Below are positions 53,872 through 62,706 of a DNA stretch of 64,000 bases, piece by piece (the first letter of the stretch is position 1; each line of letters begins with the position of its first letter). Below the pieces are notes generated by a model. That model was not told the origin of the DNA. It saw only the letters and a list, made by a program, of their open reading frames with translations, and ran no database searches. Source of the stretch: Labrys monachus (lineage in GTDB: Bacteria > Pseudomonadota > Alphaproteobacteria > Rhizobiales > Labraceae). The stretch lies in the NCBI RefSeq assembly GCF_030814655.1, contig NZ_JAUSVK010000001.1, forward strand, positions 6,083,001 through 6,147,000, read 5' to 3'. The position numbers and the translations under genes are program-made.

Positions 53872-55029
53872 ATGTCCTGGCTAACCTCGGAACAGGCGCT
53901 GGCGGCGCTGAAGGTCCAGCCGCAGACGCTCTACGCCAATGTCAGCCGCGGCAAGATCCGGGCGAAGCCCGATCCCATGGACACGCGGCGCAGCCTCTAC
54001 AATGGCGATGACGTGCGCCGTCTCGCCGGCCGCCATGCCGGGCGACGCAGCGCCGCCGCCGTCGCGGCGGAAACCATCTTCTGGGGCGAGCCGGTGCTCG
54101 TCTCCGGCCTCTCCACCGTGGCGCAGGGCAGGCTGTGGTATCGCGGGCAGGACGCCGCCCGCCTCGCCGAGACCGCCACGCTGGAAGAGATCGCCACCCT
54201 GCTGTGGGATGCCGGCGGCGTGCATTTCGGGCGGGCGCCGCACGAAGCGCCGCCGCCCGCGCCCGCCCCCGCCAATCCGCTGGAGGCCGGCCTGCTCGCC
54301 CTCGCCCGCCGCGCGGGAAACGATCCGCCCGCGCAGGGCCGCTCGGGCGCCGTGCTCTGCCGCGAGGCGGCCGGTCTCGTCGCCGAGATGGCGGGCGCCA
54401 TGCTCGGCGCGGCGGCGCAGACCGGCGGGCCGCTGCACCGGCGCGTCGCCGCCGCCTGGGAGGCGCCCGCGGTGGAGGACCTCGTCCGCCGCGCTCTCGT
54501 GCTGCTCGCCGACCACGAACTCAACGCCTCGACCTTCGCCGCCCGTGTCACCGCCTCGACGGGCGCCCCGGTCTCGGCCAGCCTCCTGGCGGGGCTGGCG
54601 ACGCTCGCCGGGCCGCTGCATGGCGGCGCGGCCATGGGCACGCGCGCCTTGGTGGACGCGGCCCGCCGCAACGGCGCGGTGCGGGCGGTGCGCGACTGGC
54701 TCGCCCAGGGCCGGCCCCTGCCGGCCTTCGGCCACCGCCTCTATCCCGACGGCGACCCCCGAGCCGCCGCGCTGTTCGCCCGGTTCCAGCCCGATGCGGT
54801 GTTCACCGAGATCCGCGAGGCCGTCGAGGCGCTGACCGGCGAGCAGCCCAATATCGATTTCGCCGTGGCCGCCCTGTGCGACGCCCACGGCCTGCCGGCG
54901 AGCGCCCCCCTCACCCTCTTCGCCGTCGCCCGTTCGGTCGGCTGGACCGCCCATATCCTCGAACAGACGACGAAGGGCACGCTGATCCGCCCGCGCGCCC
55001 AGTATGACGGGCCGCCGCCGGCGGGATGA
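53872..55029 (+). CDS. Citrate synthase-family protein with N-terminal helix-turn-helix (paralogue 2)
   Basis: This 385-residue protein begins with a MerR/excisionase-like helix-turn-helix (residues 1-55; LTSEQALAALKVQPQTLYAN then VSRGKIRAKPD and SLYNGDDVRRL). A citrate synthase fold follows with both His regions (LADHELNASTFAARV; PAFGHRLYPDGDPRA) and the catalytic Asp (QPNIDFAVAAL). A DNA-binding enzyme could regulate its own divergon. Active-site residues look intact, so it may also be catalytic. The divergent paralogue is the obvious partner. Confidence 0.85.
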   Translation: MSWLTSEQALAALKVQPQTLYANVSRGKIRAKPDPMDTRRSLYNGDDVRRLAGRHAGRRSAAAVAAETIFWGEPVLVSGLSTVAQGRLWYRGQDAARLAETATLEEIATLLWDAGGVHFGRAPHEAPPPAPAPANPLEAGLLALARRAGNDPPAQGRSGAVLCREAAGLVAEMAGAMLGAAAQTGGPLHRRVAAAWEAPAVEDLVRRALVLLADHELNASTFAARVTASTGAPVSASLLAGLATLAGPLHGGAAMGTRALVDAARRNGAVRAVRDWLAQGRPLPAFGHRLYPDGDPRAAALFARFQPDAVFTEIREAVEALTGEQPNIDFAVAALCDAHGLPASAPLTLFAVARSVGWTAHILEQTTKGTLIRPRAQYDGPPPAG

Positions 55030-55362
55030 CGGGAAGCGCACATCCCCCGGGACCGCGGGCGTCCCGCCCGCTCTTGAACCACTGCGGCTGCAGGAGAGGC
55101 GAGCCTGCAGCCGGTGCTGCGGCGGAAAGGAAGGGCGGACGAGACGTCCGCGCTCCCGGGAGCGCGCATCCCCTGGGACCGTGAGCGTCCCGCCCGCTCT
55201 TGAACCACACCGGTGGCCGGATGAGGCGAGCCTGCACCCGTTGCGGCAGCGGAGCAGAAGAGCGGACGGGATTTCCGTTGAAATCACGATTTGTTCTCAT
55301 CCCCTCTTGGCGCGCTCCCCGCCGCCCGCTATCGTCCAGTCCGGCTTGTGGCGGGGGCTCCC
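55030..55362. repeat. Intergenic region with two tandem 126-base repeat units
   Basis: Two degenerate copies start at 55036 (GCGCACATCCCC) and 55162 (GCGCGCATCCCC). Both contain GTCCCGCCCGCTCTTGAACC and GGCGAGCCTGCA. The junction GTCCGCGCTCCCGGGAGCGC joins the end of one to the start of the next. They belong to the same family as the element at 61484-61564. No gene is seen. Confidence 0.75.
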
Positions 55363-56907
55363 ATGGTTTCGCGTGTCTCGACGGTGGCGTTCGAAGGGGT
55401 CGAGGCGCGGCAGGTCGACGTGCAGGTGCAGATCATGGCCGGCTCCGTCGTCTTCATGATCGTCGGCCTGCCCGACAAGGCGGTGTCGGAAGCGCGCGAG
55501 CGCGTGCGCTCGGCCCTGGTCGCCTCCGGCCTGGCGCTGCCGGCCAAGCGCATCACCGTCAACCTGGCGCCGGCCGACCTGCCCAAGGAAGGCAGCCATT
55601 TCGACCTGCCAATCGCCCTCGGCGTGATGGCGGCCATCGGCGCCATCCCGCACGACGCGCTGGAGGGCTATTGCGTGCTGGGCGAGCTGGCGCTCGACGG
55701 CACCATCACGCCGGTGGCCGGCGTGCTTCCCGCCGCCGTCGCCGCCAATGCCAAGGGCCTCGGCCTGATCTGCCCGGCCGCGTCGGGGCCGGAAGCGGCC
55801 TGGGCCGCGGCGGACATGGAGATCCTGGCGCCGCGCTCGCTGATCCAGCTCGCCAATCATTTCAAGGGCACGCAGCTGCTCTCGCGGCCGCAGCCGCGCA
55901 TCGCCGCCGCGCCGACCAACCTGCCTGATCTCAACGACATCAAGGGCCAGGAGACCGCCAAGCGCGCCCTCGAAGTGGCGGCGGCCGGATCGCACAACCT
56001 CCTGATGATCGGGCCGGCCGGCTCCGGCAAGTCGATGCTGGCGGCGCGGCTGCCCTCGATCCTGCCGCCGCTCGCCCCGCGCGAGCTGCTCGAAGTCTCG
56101 ATGATCCATTCGGTGGCGGGCCACCTGGCCGGCGGCGAGCTGACCAATCGCCGCCCGTTCCGCGCCCCGCATCATTCGGCCTCGATGGCGGCGCTGATCG
56201 GCGGCGGCGCGCATGCCCGGCCCGGCGAGGTCTCGCTGTCGCATCACGGCGTGCTCTTCCTCGATGAGATGCCGGAATTCGCGCCGCAGACGCTCGACGC
56301 CCTGCGCCAGCCGCTGGAGACCGGCGAGGCCGTGATCGCGCGGGCCAATGCGCGCGTCTCCTATCCGGCGCGGGTGCAGCTCGTCGCGGCGATGAACCCG
56401 TGCCGTTGCGGCAAGGCCAACGATCCCGGCTTCTCCTGCCGGCGCGGCCCGGTGGAACGCTGCGCCGCCGACTATCAGGCGCGGATCTCGGGGCCGCTGC
56501 TCGACCGCATCGACATCGTCATCGAGGTGCCCGCCGTCTCCGCCGCCGACCTGATCCTGCCGCCGCCGGCCGAAGGCTCCGCCGAGGTGGCGGCCCGCGT
56601 CGCCGCCGCGCGCGCCCGGGCGTCGGCGCGCTACCAGGCGCTCGGCCTCGCCGAGGCCTCGACCAATGCCGGCGTGCCGGTCAGCGTCGTCGAGCAGGTC
56701 GCCAGGCCCGACGCGGTGGCGACCAAGCTCCTGCGCGACGCCGCCGACGCCATGCGCCTCTCCGCCCGCGGCTTCCACCGCGTCCTGCGCGTCGCCCGCA
56801 CCCTGGCCGACCTCGACGGCGAGGACGCCGTCGGCCGCATCCATGTGGCGGAGGCATTGAGTTACCGGGCGCGGACCGACCGCGCGACGGTAATTCAATC
56901 AGCGTAA
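55363..56907 (+). CDS. yifB: YifB/ComM-family AAA+ ATPase (Mg-chelatase-like)
   Basis: This 514-residue protein has an N-terminal ChlI/Lon-protease-like domain (residues 1-170), a Mg-chelatase AAA+ core with Walker A GPAGSGKSMLAARLP (near residue 221) and Walker B LFLDEMPEF (near 303), and a C-terminal domain. NPCRCGKANDPGFSC gives the zinc-binding cysteines. ComM is a helicase that promotes branch migration in natural transformation. The ATG at 55363 has a G-rich site 6 bases upstream. Confidence 0.92.
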   Translation: MVSRVSTVAFEGVEARQVDVQVQIMAGSVVFMIVGLPDKAVSEARERVRSALVASGLALPAKRITVNLAPADLPKEGSHFDLPIALGVMAAIGAIPHDALEGYCVLGELALDGTITPVAGVLPAAVAANAKGLGLICPAASGPEAAWAAADMEILAPRSLIQLANHFKGTQLLSRPQPRIAAAPTNLPDLNDIKGQETAKRALEVAAAGSHNLLMIGPAGSGKSMLAARLPSILPPLAPRELLEVSMIHSVAGHLAGGELTNRRPFRAPHHSASMAALIGGGAHARPGEVSLSHHGVLFLDEMPEFAPQTLDALRQPLETGEAVIARANARVSYPARVQLVAAMNPCRCGKANDPGFSCRRGPVERCAADYQARISGPLLDRIDIVIEVPAVSAADLILPPPAEGSAEVAARVAAARARASARYQALGLAEASTNAGVPVSVVEQVARPDAVATKLLRDAADAMRLSARGFHRVLRVARTLADLDGEDAVGRIHVAEALSYRARTDRATVIQSA

Positions 56908-57116
56908 GGTACTGAAGATAACAAGGAACCGGGGTACAGGAGGGCGGTTGAGCTTGTTTTGAATAATTTGCGCCTAGGCAGCACAGAGCCACAGCGGATT
57001 ATTCAGCACGCGCTCCCTCTCAAAACCGCACGTCAGTGACGAGGAAATCCGTCAGCCCGCTTGCTGATCGATGCTCCTCCAACTAGACATACCTGCATCG
57101 TTGGACAAGGGATAAA
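56908..57116. other. Boundary between core genome and AT-rich island
   Basis: Base composition changes here from GC-rich coding to AT-rich sequence. A probable promoter for the exonuclease operon lies before 57117 (AAGGGATAAA precedes the ATG). No gene, tRNA or integrase is seen. Confidence 0.45.
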
Positions 57117-57764
57117 ATGAATTTTGTGAGCTCAAACCCACTTCCTAATCAGATTGAAGCTGAGCAATCGGGCAACATCTTGGAGAGCAGGGTGGACGCA
57201 TATTTTTCCGCGGACGTTGAAACTGATGGTCCTATTCCCGGCCCTTTCTCAATTTTGTCGTTCGCCCTTGTTTATGCCGGCTCCTTTGATGGGAAAGCAT
57301 TTTCTCGGCCTCAGGATTACCATAAGAATATTTATCGAGAGCTGAAGCCAATCTCCAATAATTTCGAGGCTGATGCATTGCAGGTTAATGGTTTAGATCG
57401 CGATTTACTTGTTAAAAATGGTGAAAATCCCGAAACCGCTATGACAGAGGCGTTTAAATGGATAACAAAAGTTGCTGGACACGCAAATCCAGTCTTAGTT
57501 GCATATCCGTTAAGCTTTGATTGGTCTTGGCTATATTGGTATTTTGTTCGATTTTGTCCCAACGGATCGCCCTTTGGCTATTCTCGCTGTTTTGACATTA
57601 AAACCGCAGTTGCGGTTAAAAGTAAACTCCCAATCTCTCAGGCTGGTCGTTCACGTCTTCCGAATCATCTGATTCCAGCTTCACGTCATACTCACCATGC
57701 TTTAGATGATGCAATTGAGCAGGCGGAGATATTTGCTAACGTGTTCCAATGGGAGGAAAGATGA
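57117..57764 (+). CDS. DEDDh-type 3'-5' exonuclease of an AT-rich two-gene operon
   Basis: This 215-residue protein shows the DnaQ/RNase T-like exonuclease centre: Asp33 and Glu35 in SADVETDGPIPG, an Asp in LSFDWSWLYWYF (near residue 130), and the His and Asp in HTHHALDDAIEQAEIF (near 197-201). It lacks any polymerase or helicase domain. Its stop overlaps the start of a nucleotidyltransferase gene (ATGA at 57761-57764), so the products are made together. Codon use is AT-rich, unlike the flanking core genes, which suggests horizontal acquisition. The substrate (DNA, RNA or oligonucleotide product of the partner) is unknown. Confidence 0.8.
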   Translation: MNFVSSNPLPNQIEAEQSGNILESRVDAYFSADVETDGPIPGPFSILSFALVYAGSFDGKAFSRPQDYHKNIYRELKPISNNFEADALQVNGLDRDLLVKNGENPETAMTEAFKWITKVAGHANPVLVAYPLSFDWSWLYWYFVRFCPNGSPFGYSRCFDIKTAVAVKSKLPISQAGRSRLPNHLIPASRHTHHALDDAIEQAEIFANVFQWEER

Positions 57765-58762
57765 ATCAGCTAGAAAGCCGACGCGCCTATACTAGGGAGC
57801 GCACGATTGCGCTTCAATCAGAGCTGAACTCTGCCCGGACGTTGCTGGATGGGAAAGCATGCGTCTATGCTACTGGTTCATTCGGCCGCCTCGAAGCGAA
57901 TCAGAATAGTGATCTAGATCTCTTCATCGTAGGTAGAAATAAGGACGATTCTGGAGCGAACTCCGTGAGGTTAAGTCAGCTTAGTAGGCTGGACGAGATT
58001 TGCATAAAGGCCGATCTAATAGAATCTACAAGAAAACTTATAATACCTGATTTTGACGGAGACGGAAAATACCTTGTACATTATTCTTCGGGTGAACTGA
58101 TAAATACCTTAGGAATGCCGGAAGATGACGCAAATAACACTCTAACCGGCCGACTTCTTCTATTTTTGGAGAGTCGCCCCCTACTCGGCGAGGAGACTTA
58201 TAATTACGTTATTGACGAAGTGATTGCGGCATATTGGCGCGACTATGAAGATCATAAGGGCGAGTTTATGCCAGCCTTTTTAGCAAACGATATACTGCGA
58301 CTCTGGCGCACCTTTTGCGTCAATTACGAGGCTAGAACAGAACGAAAACCCGACGAGAAGAAAATTAAAGGAAAAATAAAGAATTACAAGCTCAAGCACA
58401 GCAGAATGCTTACATGTTATTCGGCCCTCTTATATCTTCTTGCTATATATAAGAGGGAAAACACTGTTTCTCCAAAGGACGCCTCGGAGATGACTCGTCT
58501 AACGCCGTCGGAGCGCTTGGAGTGGCTGCTTGTACAGCGGGATCTAAGCGAGGCTAGCGGTGAAGTTAGATCTTTAATAAACCAATATAATAAATTTCTA
58601 GGGGATACCGACTTCGACGAAGACACCCTTAAAGAGAAATTCATGAACCCCGAACAAAGCAAAAGATATATGAAAGAGTCGTATAGGTTCGGAGATTTAA
58701 TGTTTGAGGCTCTCTCCAAAATAGGAAGAGGAAATAGATTTTTTAGACTTCTTACTGTTTAA
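57761..58762 (+). CDS. Pol-beta-superfamily nucleotidyltransferase paired with the exonuclease
   Basis: This 333-residue protein has the nucleotidyltransferase signature GSFGRLEANQNSDLDLFIVG (Gly-Ser near residue 38, Asp-x-Asp near 50). The helical C-terminal half (from about residue 120) has no recognised domain. The N-terminal pattern resembles GlnD/DUF294-type and other stand-alone nucleotidyltransferases. The ATG at 57761 has GGGAGG five bases upstream and overlaps the exonuclease stop. An in-frame ATG 12 bases earlier is less likely. The pair could modify and trim tRNA or make and degrade a nucleotide signal; neither is proven. Confidence 0.75.
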   Translation: MNQLESRRAYTRERTIALQSELNSARTLLDGKACVYATGSFGRLEANQNSDLDLFIVGRNKDDSGANSVRLSQLSRLDEICIKADLIESTRKLIIPDFDGDGKYLVHYSSGELINTLGMPEDDANNTLTGRLLLFLESRPLLGEETYNYVIDEVIAAYWRDYEDHKGEFMPAFLANDILRLWRTFCVNYEARTERKPDEKKIKGKIKNYKLKHSRMLTCYSALLYLLAIYKRENTVSPKDASEMTRLTPSERLEWLLVQRDLSEASGEVRSLINQYNKFLGDTDFDEDTLKEKFMNPEQSKRYMKESYRFGDLMFEALSKIGRGNRFFRLLTV

Positions 58763-59479
58763 GAATGCGGATGCGGTGACAGAGGAGACGGTACCGTCGG
58801 TATTATAAGATCTTCTATGCCAATTTGGCAATAACAGATCTTGACAATTCGAAGCAAAAGTACGTTAAATTTGTAACGAAATACTTAGAATTACCTATGG
58901 TTTATAGGATTAATTTTTTTTATAATAACTGCTTTCTGAGGTGAGCAGGTCCGCTGAGAAATGAAGTTTATGGCTTCGTCGTGACTGTTATCTAAAGAAC
59001 TCATTTATCAATTGGAAGAATTAATAGGGCGTTAAAATGATCTTTTGTGCGCCGTCTAATATTCGTCGCATTCCTGCCGTTTAATACGGCACCGTGGTAT
59101 TGTATTATTAACTCGAACTCTCTAGACCACCGAGCTGGCGGCCTATGTTTCATTCCCTCAGTCCTCCTGAATTGTGCCCGATATGACTAAGGATTTTGGC
59201 GAAGCAGGCGATATCGCGGGCAAGGCCCTGGAGACCACAGTTCTGTCTTTCGAACTCTTGGTTAGATCGGCCGATGTTCTTGCATATGCCGACGGCGAAT
59301 CGGTTCTTTGATGTGAGGCCTTCTCTACGGTTGGCGAAACTTCGGGCTCGGTCCTGACAGGCACCCACCCAATTTTGCCGACGCCGTCGAGAAATCCGGC
59401 GCCCCCTTGTCGGCGCGGCATGGCCTCGTTCGTCATTGTGATGTGGATCAGCCCGCAGGCCACAAAGGAGAGGAAACCG
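58763..59479. other. AT-rich tail of the island and transition to core genome
   Basis: No intact gene is recognised. Bases 58763-59150 are AT-rich with several palindromes, for example GACGGTACCGTC (58787-58798) and AATACGGCACCGTGGTATT (about 59080-59100). From about 59160 the sequence becomes GC-richer, with open but unrecognised minus-strand frames that may be decayed genes. Confidence 0.5.
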
Positions 59480-59845
59480 ATGAGCACGAACGACACCTAC
59501 CTCGCCGTCTTTCTCGGCAGCAGGACCAGCCCGCGCATGACGGCGTGGCTGGCGCTTCCCGACGCCGAAAGGCGTGCCCGGGAACAGGAGGGCATGGCCG
59601 CCTGGAAAGCCTGGGTCGACAAGCACCAGGCGGCGATCGTCGCCATGGGCGGCCCGCTCGGCAGGACGAAGAAGGTCTCCGAACGCGGCGTCGAGGACGT
59701 CGGCAATGCGATGGCCGCCTTCACGCTGGTGCGGGCGGAGTCGCATGAGGCCGCCGCCGCCTTGTTCGAAAACCATCCGCATTTCGCGATCTTCCCCGGC
59801 GAGTCCGTCGAGATCATGCCGGTCCTGCCGATACCCGGCGCCTGA
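59480..59845 (+). CDS. YCII-related domain protein
   Basis: This 121-residue protein matches the YCII-like/DGPF pattern: a small alpha-beta protein with GGPLGRTKKVSERG near residue 57, AAFTLVRAESHEAAAALF and HPHFAIFPGESVEIMPVLP at the end. The family occurs as stand-alone proteins next to sigma factors or SRPBCC proteins; the function is unknown. AAAGGAGAGG precedes the ATG. An SRPBCC gene follows after 43 bases, probably in the same operon. Confidence 0.82.
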   Translation: MSTNDTYLAVFLGSRTSPRMTAWLALPDAERRAREQEGMAAWKAWVDKHQAAIVAMGGPLGRTKKVSERGVEDVGNAMAAFTLVRAESHEAAAALFENHPHFAIFPGESVEIMPVLPIPGA

Positions 59846-59888
59846 CCGGCCGCGAACATCCCTTCCCGTCCCGAGAGGATAAACGAGC

Positions 59889-60332
59889 ATGCTCAACACG
59901 ATACGTCTTCACCGCGTCCTGCCGGCCAGCCCGCAGAAGATCTACCGCGCCTTCATCGAGGCGGATGCCCTCGCCAAATGGCTCCCGCCCAACGGCTTCA
60001 CCTGCACCGTCGATCATCTGGAAGCGAAAGTCGGCGGCACCTTCCGGATGTCCTTCCGCAACTTCACCACCGGCCACAGCCACGCCTTCGGCGGCGAATA
60101 TGTCGAACTCGTTCCGGGCGAGCGCGTGCGCTACACGGACAGGTTCGACGACCCCAATCTGCCCGGCGAAATGCAGGTGACGGTGGCGTTGAAGAAAGTA
60201 TCGGTCGGCACCGAAATCAATATCGAGCAGGCCGGCGTGCCCGACCTCATCCCGCCCGAGGCCTGCTATCTCGGCTGGCAGGAATCGCTGCGCAACCTCG
60301 CCAAGCTGGTCGAGCCCGAGATCCATCAGTAG
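59889..60332 (+). CDS. SRPBCC (AHSA1-like) domain protein
   Basis: This 147-residue protein has the AHSA1/START-like fold signature: RVLPASPQKIYRAFIEADAL near residue 9, KWLPPNGFTCTVDHLE, VGGTFRMSF and the C-terminal CYLGWQESLRNLAKLVEPEI helix. Such proteins bind hydrophobic ligands. The substrate is unknown. It is 43 bases downstream of the YCII gene and probably cotranscribed. Confidence 0.87.
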   Translation: MLNTIRLHRVLPASPQKIYRAFIEADALAKWLPPNGFTCTVDHLEAKVGGTFRMSFRNFTTGHSHAFGGEYVELVPGERVRYTDRFDDPNLPGEMQVTVALKKVSVGTEINIEQAGVPDLIPPEACYLGWQESLRNLAKLVEPEIHQ

Positions 60333-60503
60333 GGGAACGGGGACGACGGAAGAGCGGCGGTGCGGGAGCGCCGCCCTTCTCTACCGCCCCGAAGGCGCCC
60401 GCCCTGTACAATAAGCTTCCGCCTCGCTTATTGTTGTCACAAATGTTTCTGCATCGTGTGATCAACAGGCGGGTCATGGGGAACGTACGGGCAGGGGCTC
60501 CAG

Positions 60504-61475
60504 ATGCCGAAGGCAATGCCGAAATACACGACGCCGAAGGGCTTTCTCGCGATGATGGATCCGCGCGGGTGGGGCGAGCGGTTCCAGGGCAACATCGTGC
60601 CGCTGGCGCCGCGTCGGCTGAAGCCGGCGCTGCGGCTGCGCCGTGCCGAGAATAGCGGGTTGCCGATGACGCTCGGCCGCATCGGGTCCCTCGAGGTCCG
60701 CCTCGCCCGGACTGCCAAGGACGTCAAGAAGGCGCAGAAGCTGCGCTACCAGGTGTTCTACGAGGAGATGGCGGCGGTGCCGAACGCGCTCTCGCTGTTC
60801 TCCAAGCGCGACCGCGACGAATATGACACGCTGTGCGACCACCTCCTGGTCATCGACCACGATGCGCCGCCCAAATCCTTCGGCAAGCCGGCGCCCCGCG
60901 TCGTCGGCACCTACCGGCTCCTGCGCCAGGAAATCGCCGAACGCCATGGCGGCTTCTATTCGGCAAGCGAATTCGCCATCGAGCCACTGATATCGGCCCA
61001 TCCCGGCCGCCGCTTCCTCGAGCTCGGCCGCTCCTGCGTGCTGGCGCCCTATCGCAACAAGCGCACGGTGGAGCTGCTCTGGCACGGCATCTGGACCTAT
61101 GTCCTGCATCACCGCATCGACGTCATGCTCGGCTGCGCCAGCCTGGAGGGCACCGATCCGAGCCGCCTCGCTTTGCCGCTCGCCTTCCTGCACCACCACG
61201 CCACCGCCGCCGGCGAATGGAGCGTCAAGGCGGTGCCGGAGCGCTATGTCTCCATGAACCGCATCGGCAAGGAGGGCATCGACGCGAAGGCGGCGCTGCA
61301 CGGCCTGCCGCCGCTGATCAAGGGCTATCTGCGCCTGGGCGCCTGCTTCGGCGACGGCGCGGTGGTCGACCACCAGTTCGGCACCACCGACGTCCTGGTC
61401 ATCCTGCCGGTCGAGAAGATCAGCGAACGCTATGTCGGCCATTTCGGCCCCGGGGCCGAGCGCCACGCGGCCTGA
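60504..61475 (+). CDS. olsB: GNAT-family acyltransferase, OlsB-like (ornithine lipid synthesis)
   Basis: This 323-residue protein has the OlsB/hemolysin-type acyltransferase pattern: KAQKLRYQVFYEEMAA near residue 78, KRDRDEYDTLCDHLLVID, VGTYRLLRQE, FLELGRSCVLAPYRNKRTVE and GCASLEGTDP. OlsB transfers a 3-hydroxyacyl chain from ACP to ornithine, making lyso-ornithine lipid. No olsA-like O-acyltransferase is next to it. The length is slightly above typical OlsB; ATG at 60516 is an alternative start. Confidence 0.82.
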   Translation: MPKAMPKYTTPKGFLAMMDPRGWGERFQGNIVPLAPRRLKPALRLRRAENSGLPMTLGRIGSLEVRLARTAKDVKKAQKLRYQVFYEEMAAVPNALSLFSKRDRDEYDTLCDHLLVIDHDAPPKSFGKPAPRVVGTYRLLRQEIAERHGGFYSASEFAIEPLISAHPGRRFLELGRSCVLAPYRNKRTVELLWHGIWTYVLHHRIDVMLGCASLEGTDPSRLALPLAFLHHHATAAGEWSVKAVPERYVSMNRIGKEGIDAKAALHGLPPLIKGYLRLGACFGDGAVVDHQFGTTDVLVILPVEKISERYVGHFGPGAERHAA

Positions 61476-61483
61476 CGCCTTCC

Positions 61484-61564
61484 CGGGAGCGCGGACATCC
61501 TGTCCGCATCCGGGATGCGCCGCACGTTGAGGAAGGAAGAGCGGACGGGAAGTCCGCGCTCCCG
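61484..61564. repeat. REPIN/MITE-like element with 13-base perfect inverted ends
   Basis: The ends CGGGAGCGCGGAC and GTCCGCGCTCCCG are exact reverse complements, flanking about 55 bases with a further inner hairpin (GCATCCGGGATGC). Related units are at 27098 and, as tandem units, at 55036-55287. Confidence 0.8.
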
Positions 61565-61565
61565 C

Positions 61566-62348
61566 TCACCAGCGGCCCTGCGCCTGCAGGCTTTCGGCGA
61601 GGTTGCCGGCGAAATTATGCTGGCCGAGATGCATCAGCTTGGAGGTCGAATCGGCCCAGACCTTGCCGCCCATGTCACGCCAGCGGCGGCAGAAGGCATA
61701 GTCCTCCGACAGATAGCGGCCGCTGTCGGGATCGACCATGCAGTCGAAGAACAGCCAGTGCAGATGGGCCTGGGGATGGCCGGGCGGCCCGTCCGGCACG
61801 TAATTGAGCTGCGGGTAATGCTGCATCATCCGCGTGAAGACGTCGCGCTTGATCACCATGAAGCCGGTCGGGGCCTCCGACACTTCGATGAAGCCGTGCT
61901 CGTCGACATGCTGGCCGATCGGGCTCTTGTTCTGGTCGAGTGAATTCAGCGGATAGGACGCATAATTGATCTCGAAATCGCGCTGCGTCATGCCCTGCGG
62001 AATGCCGCCGGCCGGCCAGTTCAGCGACTTGATCGGATAGATGCCGGCCGCGACGTCCCGGTCCGCCAGCAGCAGGCGGAAGGCGGCGGCGGTGTCGAAG
62101 GCGATGTCGGAATCGATCCAGAACAGATGGGTGAAGGACGGGTCCTCCAGGAACTTCATCACGATCTTGTTGCGGCCGCGGGTGATGAGGCTCTCGCTGT
62201 GCATGTGGAGGACGCAGTCGAGCCCGACATGCCTGGAATCGAGCGCCAGGCTGAAGGTGCTCACCACATAGTTCATGGAGACGGCGGAGATGTAGCAGGG
62301 CGTCGCGAACATCACCTTCATGGAGCGCAACGCGGACAAGGGCAGCAT
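61566..62348 (-). CDS. Glycosyltransferase-like protein (GT-A fold)
   Basis: This 260-residue protein begins with a short hydrophobic stretch and shows a GT-A nucleotide-sugar-binding pattern: KVMFATPCYISAVSMNYVVS near residue 10, SLITRGRNKIVMKFL and LFWIDSDIAF with a DxD-like motif near residue 79. GFMVIKRDVFTRMM and SEDYAFCRRWRDMGG appear further on. The sugar substrate is unknown. Several in-frame starts exist (62399, 62348, 62321); 62348 is a compromise. It is convergent with the OlsB-like gene and divergent from the secreted-protein gene. Confidence 0.75.
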   Translation of the reverse strand: MLPLSALRSMKVMFATPCYISAVSMNYVVSTFSLALDSRHVGLDCVLHMHSESLITRGRNKIVMKFLEDPSFTHLFWIDSDIAFDTAAAFRLLLADRDVAAGIYPIKSLNWPAGGIPQGMTQRDFEINYASYPLNSLDQNKSPIGQHVDEHGFIEVSEAPTGFMVIKRDVFTRMMQHYPQLNYVPDGPPGHPQAHLHWLFFDCMVDPDSGRYLSEDYAFCRRWRDMGGKVWADSTSKLMHLGQHNFAGNLAESLQAQGRW

Positions 62349-62706
62349 GAGAGTCCCAATCGGTTCAGGCGGGCTGTGGCTGGAAGGCATCGTCGGCATC
62401 GGCGCGGCATGCCGCGCGCGCCCGTCGATGGCGGATCGCTGGGGAAATGGGAACGTCGCGAACTGGAATTCTCATTTCCGCATTTGGCGGCAATGCGATG
62501 GAATGGCGCTCCTTTGCTCCCGAGCGGCCATTTTCACCGCCGATGCCGTCTTTTTCGGCTTTTCCGCCAAGGTTTCCCGCCGCTTCGGCCGCTTATACGG
62601 CCGGACGGCGGCGGCGTCGCCTTGCCCGGCTTCCGAAATATGTTATGTCGCGAACATCCGGCCAAATTCCACAAAAATCACCGGCCACGGCATCCTTTCG
62701 GGCAAA
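62349..62706. other. Divergent intergenic region
   Basis: About 360 bases between the glycosyltransferase-like and secreted-protein genes. Frames are open in places, but I see no motif or ribosome-binding site to support another gene. Promoters for both neighbours are expected here. Confidence 0.4.

Noticed and set aside
55036-55290. Repeats between citrate synthase and yifB considered as a CRISPR array
   Set aside because: Only two long degenerate tandem units, no spacer pattern and no cas genes.
59150-59899. Minus-strand frame covering the region before and through the YCII gene
   Set aside because: It overlaps the well-supported YCII gene on the other strand, and its remaining part matches nothing I recognise.
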